64,000 nucleotides of DNA. Origin: Perca fluviatilis. Its lineage: Eukaryota > Chordata > Actinopteri > Perciformes > Percidae. Both the position numbers and the translations under genes were made by a program. Positions 1-10,491 of this stretch are shown piece by piece. Under the pieces are notes generated by a model, which did not search any database, was not told the origin of the DNA, and was given only the letters and a program-made list of their open reading frames with translations. Each line of letters starts with the position of its first letter. Within the stretch, counting starts at the first letter, position 1. Where the stretch lies: positions 1,988,920 through 2,052,919 of the forward strand of contig NC_053119.1 of assembly GCF_010015445.1 (NCBI RefSeq), in the 5' to 3' direction.

Positions 1-300
1 GTCTCTCTACATACTACTCTCTACTGTTTTCTCTCCACATACTACTCTCTACTGTTTTCTCTCTACATACTACTCTCTACTGCTGTCTCTCTACATACTA
101 CTCTCTACATACTATTATCTACGGTTGTCTCTCCACATCCTACTCTCTACTGTTGTCTCTCTACATACTACTTTCTACTGTTGTCTCTCCACATACTACT
201 CTCTACTGTTGTCTCTCCACATACTACTCTCTACCGTTGTCTCTCTACATACAACTCTCTACTGAGGTCTCTCTACATACTACTCTCTACTGATGTGTCT
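1..300. repeat. 28-bp minisatellite (TCTCTACATACTACTCTCTA type)
   Basis: About ten imperfect tandem copies of a 28-bp pyrimidine-rich unit containing CTCTACATACTACTCTCTACT. The array is cut by the left edge of the window, so its full length is unknown. Copies differ by single substitutions (gttttc or gttgtc, ctctac or ctccac). It decays after about 300. The open frame across it is only a by-product of the repeat. Confidence 0.9.
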
Positions 301-1554
301 CTTAATACTACGTCATCTTACAGCGCCACGCTTAGCTGCTGCTCTGCCCGATGCGTGCCATACATCTGCCGCTGAGAGTCGCTGACCAAGCACCAGTATA
401 AGAGTTAGGAGTGAGATCTGGTTGTTTGGAACATGTTTGAATGTGTAGTTTTTGGTTTAGAAGCCTTACTGGTGATTTTGCTGCTATACTCTGTAACAGT
501 CGTTCCACTGCTACATGTAGCTACATGCTACCGTCAGGGAAACCTATCTTGGTTGCAGATGACGTGCAGACATATAATAATTTGTCTGCATGTCGCTCCT
601 TTGTGTAATTTTCAGTTTAGAAGCATTTATCGTGGTTCCTCAAGGTAGAAAGTGCTGCAACACTCTGTTACTGTCAGTCTTTGGCTGCAGTGACACGGAC
701 AGGGAGTGTTGACGCCTGCACAGTATGCTCATGTGTTGATGTTGACACGTGCATCGGGTGCAATCTAGCCGCAAACCCTGGGACCGGTGTCGGTGCGATT
801 CTCCTCTGAAACGTCCTGGATATAAAAGAAAACTTTATTAAACACGGACGACAGCCTCCTGCAGAGGCCTCTGACTTTTATTTAGAAACACAAATATTCA
901 ATTTTAGATGTTTTTTCTATGTTGATAAGATGTAATCTTTGTAGTGCGTTTCTGCACAGAACATGAAGTATCATTAAAAGCTAGTTTTATTAATACCGAA
1001 CTGACCACCTGCTATTTGTTGACGGATATATATACATATCGTTCGTATTCACTTTAAATCAAAGCTCAGGGGAAATATGAACAGGAGTTTTTTTTTAATT
1101 ATCAGCTGCAGAAAATTGAACCGGAGAGTTGAACAGGAGGAAAAGATATGCAAAACTCTCAGTGAAATGTGAACACAGACATGAAACACATATTTTTAGA
1201 CTCAGTATGACTTCCACTTCCCGAGGATATCTTTATCTCTGATGTCCATCCAGAATAAATGTCAATAAATCAACTTAGAAATCAGAGAAAGGCTTCTCTT
1301 CAGTATCAAAGGAATCCAGTGATAGGTGTCTGTACATCTGACTTTTTTCTCAAAATGTTCCAACTTTTATGTCATTCACATGATTCTTAAACTCATGAAT
1401 GGATTTATTGATTTTAAATATTTGAAATGTAGCTTTTAAAGATTTTTTAGGTCACAATATTGTTTTTGGACACTGACAGTGCAGAGCTGCATTGTCTTTT
1501 TATACAGCAAGTTTTATTTTTTCACCGAAAATGTTTAGTGCTGCTCAGAGGAAC

Positions 1555-1555
<1 letters not shown>
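301..1555. other. Intergenic, no gene seen
   Basis: AT-rich single-copy-looking sequence. I see no convincing exon with splice sites, no tRNA-like box pair and no inverted-repeat element. Short open frames here lack a recognisable domain. Confidence 0.6.

Positions 1556-1558
<3 letters not shown>

Positions 1559-1593
<35 letters not shown>
1559..1593. repeat. (CA)n microsatellite
   Basis: A perfect CA dinucleotide run of about 17 units. It is a typical fish microsatellite. Confidence 0.95.
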
Positions 1594-1597
<4 letters not shown>

Positions 1598-2045
1598 TTC
1601 AGCCTGGAGAATATCAGCAGTTAAGAGGCTTAAATTTTTTACATCTTTTACATTTTCTCAGGGCATCTTTGAGGAATTAATTGTGTAAATTTCAGCCGGA
1701 CTTGCTTCTCTTTTGATCCTGATCCTACAGCAACAAACAGGAAGTGTGTATCAGTGCGAGCGCTGTGCACAATTACACGCAGAGAGTTAAATCTGTGGAC
1801 TGAACGGCTCAAAGGGCCATGTTCCAGGAGGAAGAGGACGCTCTGCCCAGTGGGTGTAAATGTACTCATGTTTAGTAAAGAAGTACACAGACAAGTATTT
1901 ACATCTTCACTACATTCATCTTGAATCATACTTTTCTTTCCAGGTGTTATGTTCAGAGCTGCAAAGATTAATATACCAGTTGTCAACTATTAAATTAACC
2001 ACCGACTATGTTGATAATCGATTATCAAAACAGTAAAACTTCTGT

Positions 2046-2440
2046 GATTGCACAACTCAAAGATATTCAGTTTACTGTCACAGAGGAGTGAGGAAACTGA
2101 ATGTAAAGGCTGTTTTATGGCTCCACGCAGAGCTTTCACCGTAGCCGATGTAAGTGGCCTGATGTTTGTACTTGTGCGCTGGTTTGTGCGTCAAGCCGGC
2201 ATGTGTGTGTGTGTGGGGAGTGTGTTTTAGAGCGAGGGAAAATTGAGAGAGTGACGGCGATTAGCTTCGGAGTGAGTAGTTATTCTAGACTCCTAGTGAG
2301 AGAAACAAAGTGTCTCCCCTGTTCTTTCTGACCACAATGGGAAATATGTAGCAGTAAAAATTAACCCTCTCCTTGATTTCATGTTGTTTATAGAAAAGGA
2401 GAACCAGGAAATGAGTCGGGGGTGAAATGCCACGCTACCA
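2046..2440. repeat. Dispersed repeat shared with 22.4 kb and 30.4 kb
   Basis: Two pieces recur in the window. The stretch at 2050-2105 (cacaactcaaagat..ttcag) recurs at about 22,418-22,465. The stretch at 2361-2435 (ttaaccctctccttgattt, then a gaaccaggaaatgag block) recurs at about 30,535-30,600, where it again follows a GCCGGCATGTGTG microsatellite. No coding potential was recognised and the family is not identified. Confidence 0.55.
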
Positions 2441-2532
2441 AGGCACGGCCAAGCGGCGTGCGTCGCTGCGACGTGTAGTACATTTTTCGAGAGGTGACGT
2501 CAGGCTACGGTGTAGGCGTAGACGGCCTTAAA

Positions 2533-2772
2533 TGACTGTATTTATATAGCGTTTTCTTTTTAGTCTTAACGGCTACACAAAGTGTTTTACACATTACAGG
2601 AACCATTCACTGTTTACACAAACATTCACACACCGATGTTGCAGCATCAGCACCAATTTCGGGGTTCAGTGTCTTGCCCGAGGACACTTTGACATGTATA
2701 GACTGCAAGGATCTAACCACCGACCCTCCGATTGGTAGATGACTGTTCTACCACCTGAGCCACAGCTCTCCC
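2533..2772 (-). mobile_element. tRNA-derived SINE, minus strand
   Basis: Read on the minus strand it begins with a tRNA-like head: GCTGTGGCTCAGGTGGTAGA (A-box like), then GGTGGTTAGATCC (B-box like). A body containing CAAAGTGTCCTCGGGCAAGA follows, with a tail ending in CGCTATATAAATACAGTCAT. This layout is characteristic of teleost SINEs with a LINE-like tail. No target duplication was worked out. Confidence 0.75.
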
Positions 2773-3252
2773 TTTGACTGACTGATTCACTGAACTGATT
2801 CACAATGCACACTTCCTTCATGGCGTTTCTGTTGTGTGTCAGTTGCGTGGTGGCTGTGTGGCGTTTTCTGTCTTTACACACCAGAAACGTGTCTGACGCG
2901 GCGCTGCTGTTGCTAGACTTGTATGTACACATGTATTTTTCCCAATGATAAAATTAAATAATAGTTTGTTCTTCAACTTTATTTTGTCAATATTTTTGTT
3001 TGTATATTTGTTTGCACATATTTCGATATATGTTTTTATATTCCAATTCCCTTTCCTGAGATAATAAAATCCATGTTATTGTTTTATCAGAATCCAATTG
3101 AAATACAATTTAAAAAGGAGTTCAACAGATTTTGCTAAATTGTTAAAATGTTAAAAGCATAGGCTATCCTGCAGTCCAGCATCCCTCTTTCTTTCCCTGA
3201 TTAAAAAGCTGTAGGTGACTAAAATGACATATAAACATCTTTTCCTATTCTA

Positions 3253-3980
3253 CAGTACAGGCCAAAAGTTTGGACACACCTTCTCATTCAATGCGTTTCC
3301 TTTTTATTTTCATGACTATTTACATTGTAGATTCTCACTGAAGGCATCAAAACTATGAATGAACACATATGGAATTATGTACTTAACAAAAAAGTGTGAA
3401 ATAACTGAAAACATGTCTTATATTTTAGATTCTTCAAAGTAGCCACCCTTTGCTTTTTTTATTAATAAGGGAAATAATTCCACTAATTAACCCTGACGAG
3501 GCACACCTGTGAAGGTAAAACCATTTCAGGTGACTACCTCATGAAGCTCATTGAGAGAACACCAGAGGTGTATAGTCCAGGTGCCAGAAAGTAAAAATCC
3601 TGCCATGTTTTTGGATCTGCCTCTACATCTAGAACAGGTGTTTTCACTAACGAGCTCATCTACCTGGTAGAGGAGCTGGTTTAGTGATGGTTGGGACAGC
3701 TGCTGGACAGGATTTCTACTTTCTGGCACCTGGACTATACACCTCTGGAGAACACCAAGGGTTTGCAGAGTTATCAAAAAAAGCAAAGGGTGGCTACTTT
3801 GAGGAATCTAAAATATAAGACATGTTTTAAGTTATTTCACACTTTTTTGTTAAGTACATAATTCCATATGTGTTCATTCATAGTTTTGATGCCTTGTGTG
3901 AGAATCTACAATGTAAATAGTCATGAAAATAAAAAGGAAACGCATTGAATGAGGTGTGTCCAAACTTTTGGCCTGTACTG
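3253..3980. mobile_element. Non-autonomous Tc1/mariner element with TA duplication
   Basis: Long terminal inverted repeats (about 200 bp) start CAGTACAGGCCAAAAGTTTG at 3253 and end with the reverse complement at 3980. TA flanks both sides (3251-3252 and 3981-3982), as expected for Tc1/mariner. A short internal piece still reads like transposase on the plus strand (around HLMKLIERTP, then VCRVIKKAKGGY after the nested insert), so it derives from an autonomous Tc1 element by internal deletion. It is interrupted by an hAT MITE at 3563-3747. Confidence 0.88.
3563..3747. mobile_element. hAT-type MITE nested in the Tc1 element
   Basis: 185 bp with about 40-bp terminal inverted repeats beginning CAGAGGTGTATAGTCCAGG. 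It is flanked by an exact 8-bp duplication GAGAACAC (3555-3562 and 3748-3755), which with the CAGAGGTG ends is diagnostic of hAT elements. No coding capacity. Confidence 0.9.
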
Positions 3981-4197
3981 TATTTTGCCCGTAAACGCTT
4001 CCAACACGCTTGCCTGTCACGTGAAAAATAGGCGTCAGTCCTATTCGTAGCATGCACACGTTTTTGCCGCGCCTGAGATGTGCGTGTCACACAGGCAGTG
4101 TGCAAGCTCTAACCTGTTACCATGGGAGCCAAAATAAAAACGGACACGCCACGCAGCTGACACGCTCACGCCACGCAGCCAGTGTGCAGGAGGCCTA

Positions 4198-4675
4198 AGT
4201 ATGTAATTTGAGACAGCACTACCCAGGTGTCATTCAGGTCCGTGTTCAACATAACCTCAGAGGAGTACTTCAACTCTGTCTCCTTGGAAGATGGAGACGT
4301 AGCAGCTGCATGATAAGACATAGCTGTCTCACCCTGCCAAGCCCATAGAGGAAGTAAACACACAACACATACTCACTGTGCTGAGATATTTGGGCGCCAG
4401 CAATATCTTTATTCACCTTAAACAGGTTCAGCTAAACTTATCACCTCCAGCGTTAGTTTAAATACAACTTGAGGAAACAGGAACTTCATAAGTTGGGATG
4501 GCACACTGTACTGTATTATCCTAAATTCTCCTCAACTGAGTGTTCAATAAATACTCCTGTGTAAGTCATCAAAGCCTCCCGAACCTTCTTCACTTTGTGA
4601 AATGAGTTCCTGAGTTTTCCTTAACACCTAACACCTAACAACTACATTTAATATCAGAAAATTACTTTTGATACT
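4198..4675. other. Intergenic, no gene seen
   Basis: AT-rich sequence. The part just before 4676 (atatcagaaaattacttttg) resembles the sequence resuming at 5899 on the far side of the next transposon, consistent with an old host repeat split by that insertion. No exon was supported. Confidence 0.5.
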
Positions 4676-4678
4676 TAA

Positions 4679-5895
4679 GGGACCGTTCGGTATTTATGGA
4701 ATGGACCACTGGGAGGAAAATAGGGGTCATGTTTTTGTATTCTTTGTTGAGGGGAGGGTCACCCAACGTTTTTAGTTTCATGAAAACAGCAAAATTTCAA
4801 AGTGGCTTGTTTGGTGCAAATTTTTCCAGGTAGCTCTCAGTCTCTGCCCCCCATCGCTAGAGAACATATGTTCGTGACTGAAGGAGGCTCCACTGTCGCA
4901 GGGCACATGTGCACACCTGCCAAGCAAAACACGTTAGTCTTTTTGAGACTCTGCAGTCCTGCTGAGTGAAGCCGTCATGGAGAAATCGAAAAACTTCCGA
5001 ATTGATGCCCTGCTTGCTGATGAGACCAACCATGTGAGCCGAGACCTCTCCCCTGGTCTGAGCAGCGAAACCCCTTTATCCTGCCACCGCGCAGACACCC
5101 CGTCTCCACGGGCCGCACAACTTAAAGGAATAATCCAGTCTTGCTTCAATTCCCGTCATGTACCATGCCCCTATGTACCCATTATCTGTGTTGGGTGGAC
5201 AGCACCCCACGTTTGCATACACCAGTTTCACACAACTAACACAGGCCTACTTAGAGCACCTAAATGCAGCTGCCATGGCGGGATCTCTGCCCCTGGAGCA
5301 CTGGATCCGCGTTGGTATCATGATGCCACGACTGCCAGATTACAGCAGATGATGAAATAAAATTATTTTATAGGCCGAAAATATCCAGACTTTAAAACAC
5401 AAGAGAATTAGGACATACTGTACATATTGTTTATCTTGACCAGATTTCATTTCCCAAACAGGCACACATCTGTCACTCAACAACCGTTTTTCGTTATCAG
5501 TTTTTACAGCTTTTAATGAGCTCTGAAGAACCGCTGAGGTGTTGTAAACTCATTGAACACAATGTCAAATAAAATTGCAGTTCATCTTTGACTTATAGTG
5601 AGTAAATCTACTGAAATGGCCACCATCTTGGTGGAGTGTGATGTGTAAGATGAGAAAGCAGAGGTTAAGTCATGTCTGTCATGATTGTAATAAACAGTGA
5701 TCGATCATCTGTACATCTTTGCCAAGTGCAAACCAGAACAGAAGATATCAATAAATAGTTGGGGAGGGTCATGCCTCTGTTCATTTTGGAGTGTCATAGA
5801 AAAATGTATTGCCTGCGAAGGGAGGGTCAAATCTATTTTGACTAAAGATCCCAAAAGTCCTCCGGTAGCCCCTTAAATAAATAACGAACAGTCCC
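4679..5895. mobile_element. TIR transposon carrying an Mnx gene fragment
   Basis: Ends are imperfect inverted repeats: GGGACCGTTCGGTATTTAT on the left, and GGGACTGTTCGTTATTTAT as reverse complement of the right end (17 of 19 match). A 3-bp TAA duplication flanks it (4676-4678 and 5896-5898), the pattern of PIF/Harbinger elements. Length is 1,217 bp. No transposase frame was found; the central 400 bp is instead homologous to the first exon of an Mnx homeobox gene. The surrounding AGGGAGGGTC motifs are element sequence. Class is inferred only from TIR and TSD. Confidence 0.7.
4977..5352 (+). pseudogene. mnx1/mnx2-like: Mnx (HB9-type) homeobox gene fragment, N-terminal part only, frameshifted
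   Basis: Translation from ATG 4977 begins MEKSKNFRIDALLADE, the strongly conserved N-terminus of motor neuron and pancreas homeobox (MNX) proteins, followed by SPGLSS and DTPSPRAAQL. Homology then moves to another frame between about 5,135 and 5,160 and continues through PMYPLSVLGGQHPTFAY, AMAGSLPLEHWIRVG and MMPRLPDYS, which in MNX proteins lies just before the homeodomain. A stop follows at once, and no homeodomain is seen here or nearby. It is therefore a broken fragment equivalent to about exon 1. It sits wholly inside a TIR element, so it is better explained as a captured gene piece than as a resident gene. A truncated retrocopy inside the element cannot be excluded. Confidence 0.82.
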
Positions 5896-5898
5896 TAA

Positions 5899-6630
5899 GT
5901 ACAGTACAAATATCAGATACTTTAATTTTTTCTTTTAAAGGAGACTTGGACTTCTACCAAAGTCATTTTCTGGCAACATACTTGCATACTTGCGTCCGAC
6001 TCACGTGTGCCTGACGGGACGTTAGTCTCCGGCCCCGGAAGGTGAGAGAGGGGGAAGCACCGACGGAGAGGAAACAGTAGACCTTTATGGTCGTAGGGAT
6101 TATACACGATGAGCAGTTCCAGGGTGTGATGACAAAAATGATAAAAAAAAGATGTGAAAATATGTCATATATCGGGATAAAAATGGGAGAATAGTGAGGA
6201 AATTGTGAGGAATTGTGGAGGAAACCGGGAGAGGGCGATTAAAAGTGGGAGTATCCCGGGAACATCGGGAGGGTTAGCGGGCGGGAAGAAGTCTGCCGCT
6301 ATCAGCTATCAGCCCGCTGTTTGGCTCATTTTCTCTAACCAGAGTAGCATTAAAGCATGGTGGGATTAGCAAGAAAGATAACTAGCCAGCTGCTTAATAT
6401 TTAATGCTTCATCTACACACTGTTGTCACACTGTCACAGTGTAAAGAATATTGCTATCGCCAGATGAGTGACAACTTCATATTAATACACAAGACAGATC
6501 CTTTTCACGTAATGTGTCGTTATCCACTGATGCTTGAGCTACGATTTAAAGGTCACCGCAAGGCTTCGGCCAAACATAACCACATCTCACACATACAAAA
6601 CGGGTCATTTAGACAGAGCCGTTTAAAAGG
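5899..6630. other. Intergenic, no gene seen
   Basis: The first part continues the host repeat split by the Mnx-carrying element. A G-rich stretch (about 6,190-6,300, with CCGGGAGAGGGCGATTAAAA) resembles a short stretch near 50,070-50,110. No open frame with domain character. Confidence 0.5.
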
Positions 6631-6634
6631 CAAC

Positions 6635-7160
6635 TTCAACTTCAACTTCAACTTTTTGTGTCCCTGAAGGGCGATTAGGTGTGCAGAAAGTATAAAAACA
6701 TACAAGACACATAAATACATACAAGTTCTATACACAGTCCAACTGGAACACAACCGTAACAGTACGAGGACAAATAAATACCAGTACAAGGTGCATGGAT
6801 AGTAGCGTTAAAGTAACCTACATAGGGTAGGATAACATGCATATCAGCCTACAAAGTTGACACAATATAATCAACAATGACCATCGTCTAGAACATCAGC
6901 TTCCATTACATCACCAACCCCTTTTATCAACGTTTCTGACATCCTCAACACATAGTCAACAGACTAGAATATATAACCAACCAACCAGGGATTAAAGAAA
7001 GAAAGAAAAGACAGACAACGAAATGAAGTAGCCAAGAGATCAAAGAAGACCTCCCGTGACCCCTATTCAAGAAGGAAATGGCTGCAGGTATAAAGGAGTA
7101 CTTGTACCAGCTAATAGACCAAAACTGTCTCAATTTTGAATACTTCCATGAGTGCACTTA
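6635..7160 (-). mobile_element. 5'-truncated LINE 3' end, minus strand
   Basis: On the minus strand the sequence ends in a short GAAGTT microsatellite tail (caacttcaacttcaactt at 6,631-6,653) after CCTTCAGGGACACAAAAAG. This is typical of fish LINE 3' ends that finish in short tandem repeats. Only the untranslated tail is recognised and no reverse-transcriptase motif is present. The 5' limit is approximate. Confidence 0.5.
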
Positions 7161-7720
7161 CATGTAGTACCCTGTGTACTCACTTGTGTAATGTGTACAC
7201 TTCTAAAGGGTATTGTTGTCTCTGCCGTTATGCATCGACTGGAACGGTTTAAATTGTAATTTGCAGCGGAGCGGAGCCTTACCACCTCCTGTTGTTGCTC
7301 GAAACAAATATATACCGGCTTGTTTTGTCACTTTCTGACCACAATACAATGGTACTTATTGAAGAAAAAAACACTTAGAAATGAGTACGGTATTACAGTT
7401 TGTTTATGGATGTCTCAATCACAACCGATGCAGCTTCCTCAGTGCCACTTTTACAAGTTTAAAGATACGTTGGTGGTGATTGTTAAGGGCGAGTTGTGTG
7501 ACGTGTTGACCGTTCAGCGTCCAGTGCAGCATCCAGGGACTCTTGGTGCTGCGTTTGGACACACTTTCTCAGTGTAAACGCATTCTGTAATTAAAATGAC
7601 AAGTGGAATTACAGAAGTGCGTAATCTGAGACACAGTATTAGTCCGCAATTACCCGCCTCTGTACAAAGTGTCAGCGCCGCTTTACAGAAACGCTGCAAT
7701 ATGTGGTCTGAGTTTTCTGT

Positions 7721-7735
7721 TGCGCCCTCTGGTGG
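7721..7735 (-). promoter_or_regulatory. CTCF-like motif (14 of 15)
   Basis: The minus strand reads CCACCAGAGGGCGCA, one base off the vertebrate CTCF consensus CCASYAGRKGGCRSY. It is a sequence match only; occupancy is unknown. Confidence 0.4.
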
Positions 7736-7739
7736 AATC

Positions 7740-8252
7740 CTGCAGTAAAATGCTTAGTACACAGCGCAGCCGGTGGCTAAAAAGCAAGTATATCTGCAGA
7801 TCTGTGGCTGTAGATATCCTCCGTTTTAACTCCAGGCTATGCTTTTCCTCCAACACAAACACAACATGTCACCCAGCAGCATGCCCCCCCCCCTCCTTTA
7901 TGTACAGTCTGCTTCCTGTACGCCTGGCGCCTCCAGCTGCGTGTTTGCAGCGAGCTAAATGCTGTCAGACAGCAGCGAGCATGTTGGCGAGCCAGCAAGA
8001 GGCCGTCTCACCCCCCAGGACTGGCAGATGTGATGCCACTCAACCCTGCTGCTTCACCCTGCCATCAGGCCAACCAGCACGTCCCCCCACCCCCCCGCAG
8101 CTCCCCGAAATGTGCTGTCCCTCAAACTGCTCCGGTGTCCCCAGGGACGCCGCCACGCTGCAGCTAAAACTAAAACCAGTCTGCTGCCAGATCCTTCCTC
8201 ACATCACAGCTACACTCACATATTTAACACCGTCCTCCAGAGCTGCAAAGAC
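7740..8252. other. Intergenic, C-rich open stretch
   Basis: A cytosine-rich segment with homopolymer C runs gives a long open frame on the plus strand. It has low complexity, no domain, no flanking splice sites and no paralogue in the window, so I do not call a gene. Confidence 0.55.
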
Positions 8253-8255
8253 TTT

Positions 8256-8457
8256 TTAACCCTGGTGTTGTCTTGCCGTCAACCTTGAAAAAACACTTTT
8301 TCTTTCGACATTTTTTGATGCCTTTTTTCAATTTGTTTTAAATTGTTACATTTTTCTTCTACACATTTTCAGCGCTTATTTCTACGTCCTATATTTTCTG
8401 ATATAAAACAAAAATTGAAAATGGGTCAATTTGACCCGAAGTCAACACAAGGGTTAA
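8256..8457. mobile_element. TTAA-flanked MITE (piggyBac-like), copy 1
   Basis: About 200 bp, bounded by TTAA on both sides, with inverted ends TTAACCCT..GTGTTG and CAACACAAGGGTTAA and the inner motif GGGTCAATTTGACCC. The TTAA target and the CCCT start fit piggyBac-type non-autonomous elements. Related copies lie at 9.5, 11.2, 19.9, 38.2 and 56.2 kb. Confidence 0.75.
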
Positions 8458-8631
8458 AAAAAACAGGTAAACTTGTGTGATGTCAGCTTGTTAAATGTGA
8501 ATACTTTCTTCCTTCCTTCCGTCTTCTCCCCCCCACCCTTCTCTTTTCCCCTAAAATATAGGAACAAGAAGTTTCTCAAAACATTACCTGATGTTTTATT
8601 CACAGCTGTTAAAGAAGCTTCTCTTCTCTGC

Positions 8632-8646
8632 AGTGCCCCCTGCTGG
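8632..8646 (-). promoter_or_regulatory. CTCF-like motif (15 of 15)
   Basis: The minus strand reads CCAGCAGGGGGCACT, a full match to the degenerate CTCF consensus CCASYAGRKGGCRSY. No protein-binding evidence is available from sequence. Confidence 0.45.
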
Positions 8647-8656
8647 CCTCTGAAGG

Positions 8657-8750
8657 TAAGATAACATAACACAACAGAAGATAACATAAGATAGCATAAC
8701 ATAAGATAACATAATACGAAAAAACATAAGATAACATAAGATAAGATATG
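8657..8750. repeat. GATAACATAA-type short tandem repeat
   Basis: Imperfect repeats of GATAACATAA and AGATAACATAAG. Simple-sequence DNA with no gene. Confidence 0.85.
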
Positions 8751-9530
8751 CATTTTTCATAAACATAAGAACACAAAAAGCATCTGTAAGACCTCCAGTA
8801 ATCATCAAGACATGGTAAAATATCATTATGGTTGCAACAGTAGTGTGTATGTGTGTGCTTCTGGGATGTTGATGTGTCTTAAAGTGTGTCTATGCACTTC
8901 TACCTGTCTGTATATGCTACTGTCATGTTTCTCTCATACTCTCAACCTGCCAGCTGTCATGATCTGGAACCGTGGTATATGTGCGTCTTATGTGTTCTTG
9001 TTTTATGTTCATGTGTTGTATTATTGAAGCTTATCTAATGTTTAAAGCGACCAACCTGCGAGGGACAGGCAATGCCGAAACAACAGGGCTGACGCAGGTG
9101 TAGAATTTATTACAGAAAACAATCCAGGCTTACGTGAGTCTTAAAGGATCCAAACAAGGTAGAAATTCCAAAATAGTGAATGGACTCGACAAAGGCCTCT
9201 AAAGGTCCAACACGAGGGGTACGTAGAGAACAGGAACAGGAACAAGCAGGTACACTCGGCGACGCGACAAGGACAGAACAGAGCACATTAAATACAGGGG
9301 CAAAGGAGGAGGGAGGGGGGGAACAGGTGAAACATATCAGGGCAGGGAGGACAATCACAAGGGCGGGAAGTTAAACAAGACAAGACACAGGAAACCAAAC
9401 AGACAGTACAAAGTAAAACAGGAAACTGAAAACAACAACCATGACAGGGACTGCAGGTGAAAATGATCCTGCATCTGGCCCATGTACATGTTGGACTCTG
9501 TTATCATGTTGATTAATGTGCGTTGTTCCT
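8750..9530. other. Intergenic, possible old retroelement tail
   Basis: The stretch 9,050-9,440 (caacctgcgagggacaggca, then an A/G-rich part ending ccatgacagggactgcag) has the look of a dispersed fish repeat. I cannot classify it, and no exon is supported. Confidence 0.35.
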
Positions 9531-9533
9531 CTT

Positions 9534-10491
9534 TTAACCCTCCTGTTGTCAACGGATCAAATTTGACCCATTTTCAAAAAGTTTCTTTATCAGAAATTTG
9601 GGTTTCTATCAACCAAATTGTCAACGAAAGTAAGGTTGATGGTTACAACGCTCCTCACGAGTTAAATAAATGATCAGTTCATTACTTTCATTGAATTTAG
9701 GTATTTTATTCAGTTTAATAGCATTTGGAGAAAAAAAATGATAAAAGTCTGTTGAAAAAAGTGACAAAAATGTCAGAAAAGGCATAAAAAATGCAAGGAA
9801 AAAAGCAACAAACAAAAAAATTGCCACAAAGTGCTAAAAAAATCAATAAAACCTTGTGACAAAGTTTCAAAGAACCAACAACAAAATGTTTTTTTTCACT
9901 CATTTCATTTTAAATAAACCTTATTTATAAGATATTATACCACATTTTTTGTTAAAACAAAGCAGAAATTATGAATTATAATAATGACATTATAATTAAT
10001 AGTTAATATCAGAGGATGTTGAGTGGATCACAGACGGGTACCTGTTAAAGTTCAGTCTTATACAATGCCTTTTATTGTCACCATACACATGTACAACGAG
10101 ATTTAAAGCAACTCCTTTTCCAGTGTCAACATGTACATAAAATAAATATAACAACATGGAATAAAATAAGTAGTGCAAAAATCAGATCGGAGACGCTATA
10201 TACATATATTGAAAAAAATGGTTTTATATACAGTGTGATATATGCAGTGTGGTGTAATGATATTGCCCAGTATTGTCTTTATACTGAAAGCCATTTAAAC
10301 ATTTTTTTTTAAATGCTATAAAATTGAAAAAAACAACAATCCAAAACGCATTAATTGTACCTGTGAAGAACGTTATATGGGTTCCATCAAACATACATCC
10401 ATGCATCCAGGTTATTTTTGGGAATTTTGGTTGAAAGAAACCCATAATTCTGTCATAAAAAACTTTGACCCGAGGACAACACACGGGTTAA
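9534..10491. mobile_element. TTAA-flanked MITE (piggyBac-like), copy 2, with insertion
   Basis: The left end TTAACCCTCCTGTTGTC and right end GACAACACACGGGTTAA are inverted and bounded by TTAA. Inside, 10,066-10,190 looks like a LINE 3' tail in minus orientation (ttttattgtcaccatacaca). The internal block ggatgttgagtggatcac near 10,015 recurs inverted in copy 3, so the copies share an ancestor. Confidence 0.65.

Larger units (their letters stand above)
2810..4197. mobile_element. Degenerate palindromic DNA element (copy A), hosting a Tc1 element
   Basis: The left part (GCGTTTCTGTTG...GTCTGACGCGGCGCTGCTG at about 2823-2910) and the right part (ACGGACACGCCACGCAGCTG at about 4140-4160) match the two ends of the element at 41,968-46,022. 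The outermost left end is lost. The ends are roughly inverted repeats rich in CACGC/GCGTG. No transposase is visible, so it is non-autonomous. A Tc1-type element is inserted at a TA in its right half. Confidence 0.65.

Noticed and set aside
7669..8259. 196-codon open frame on the plus strand
   Set aside because: It comes from a C-rich, low-complexity stretch with homopolymers. No domain, splice context or paralogue supports a gene.
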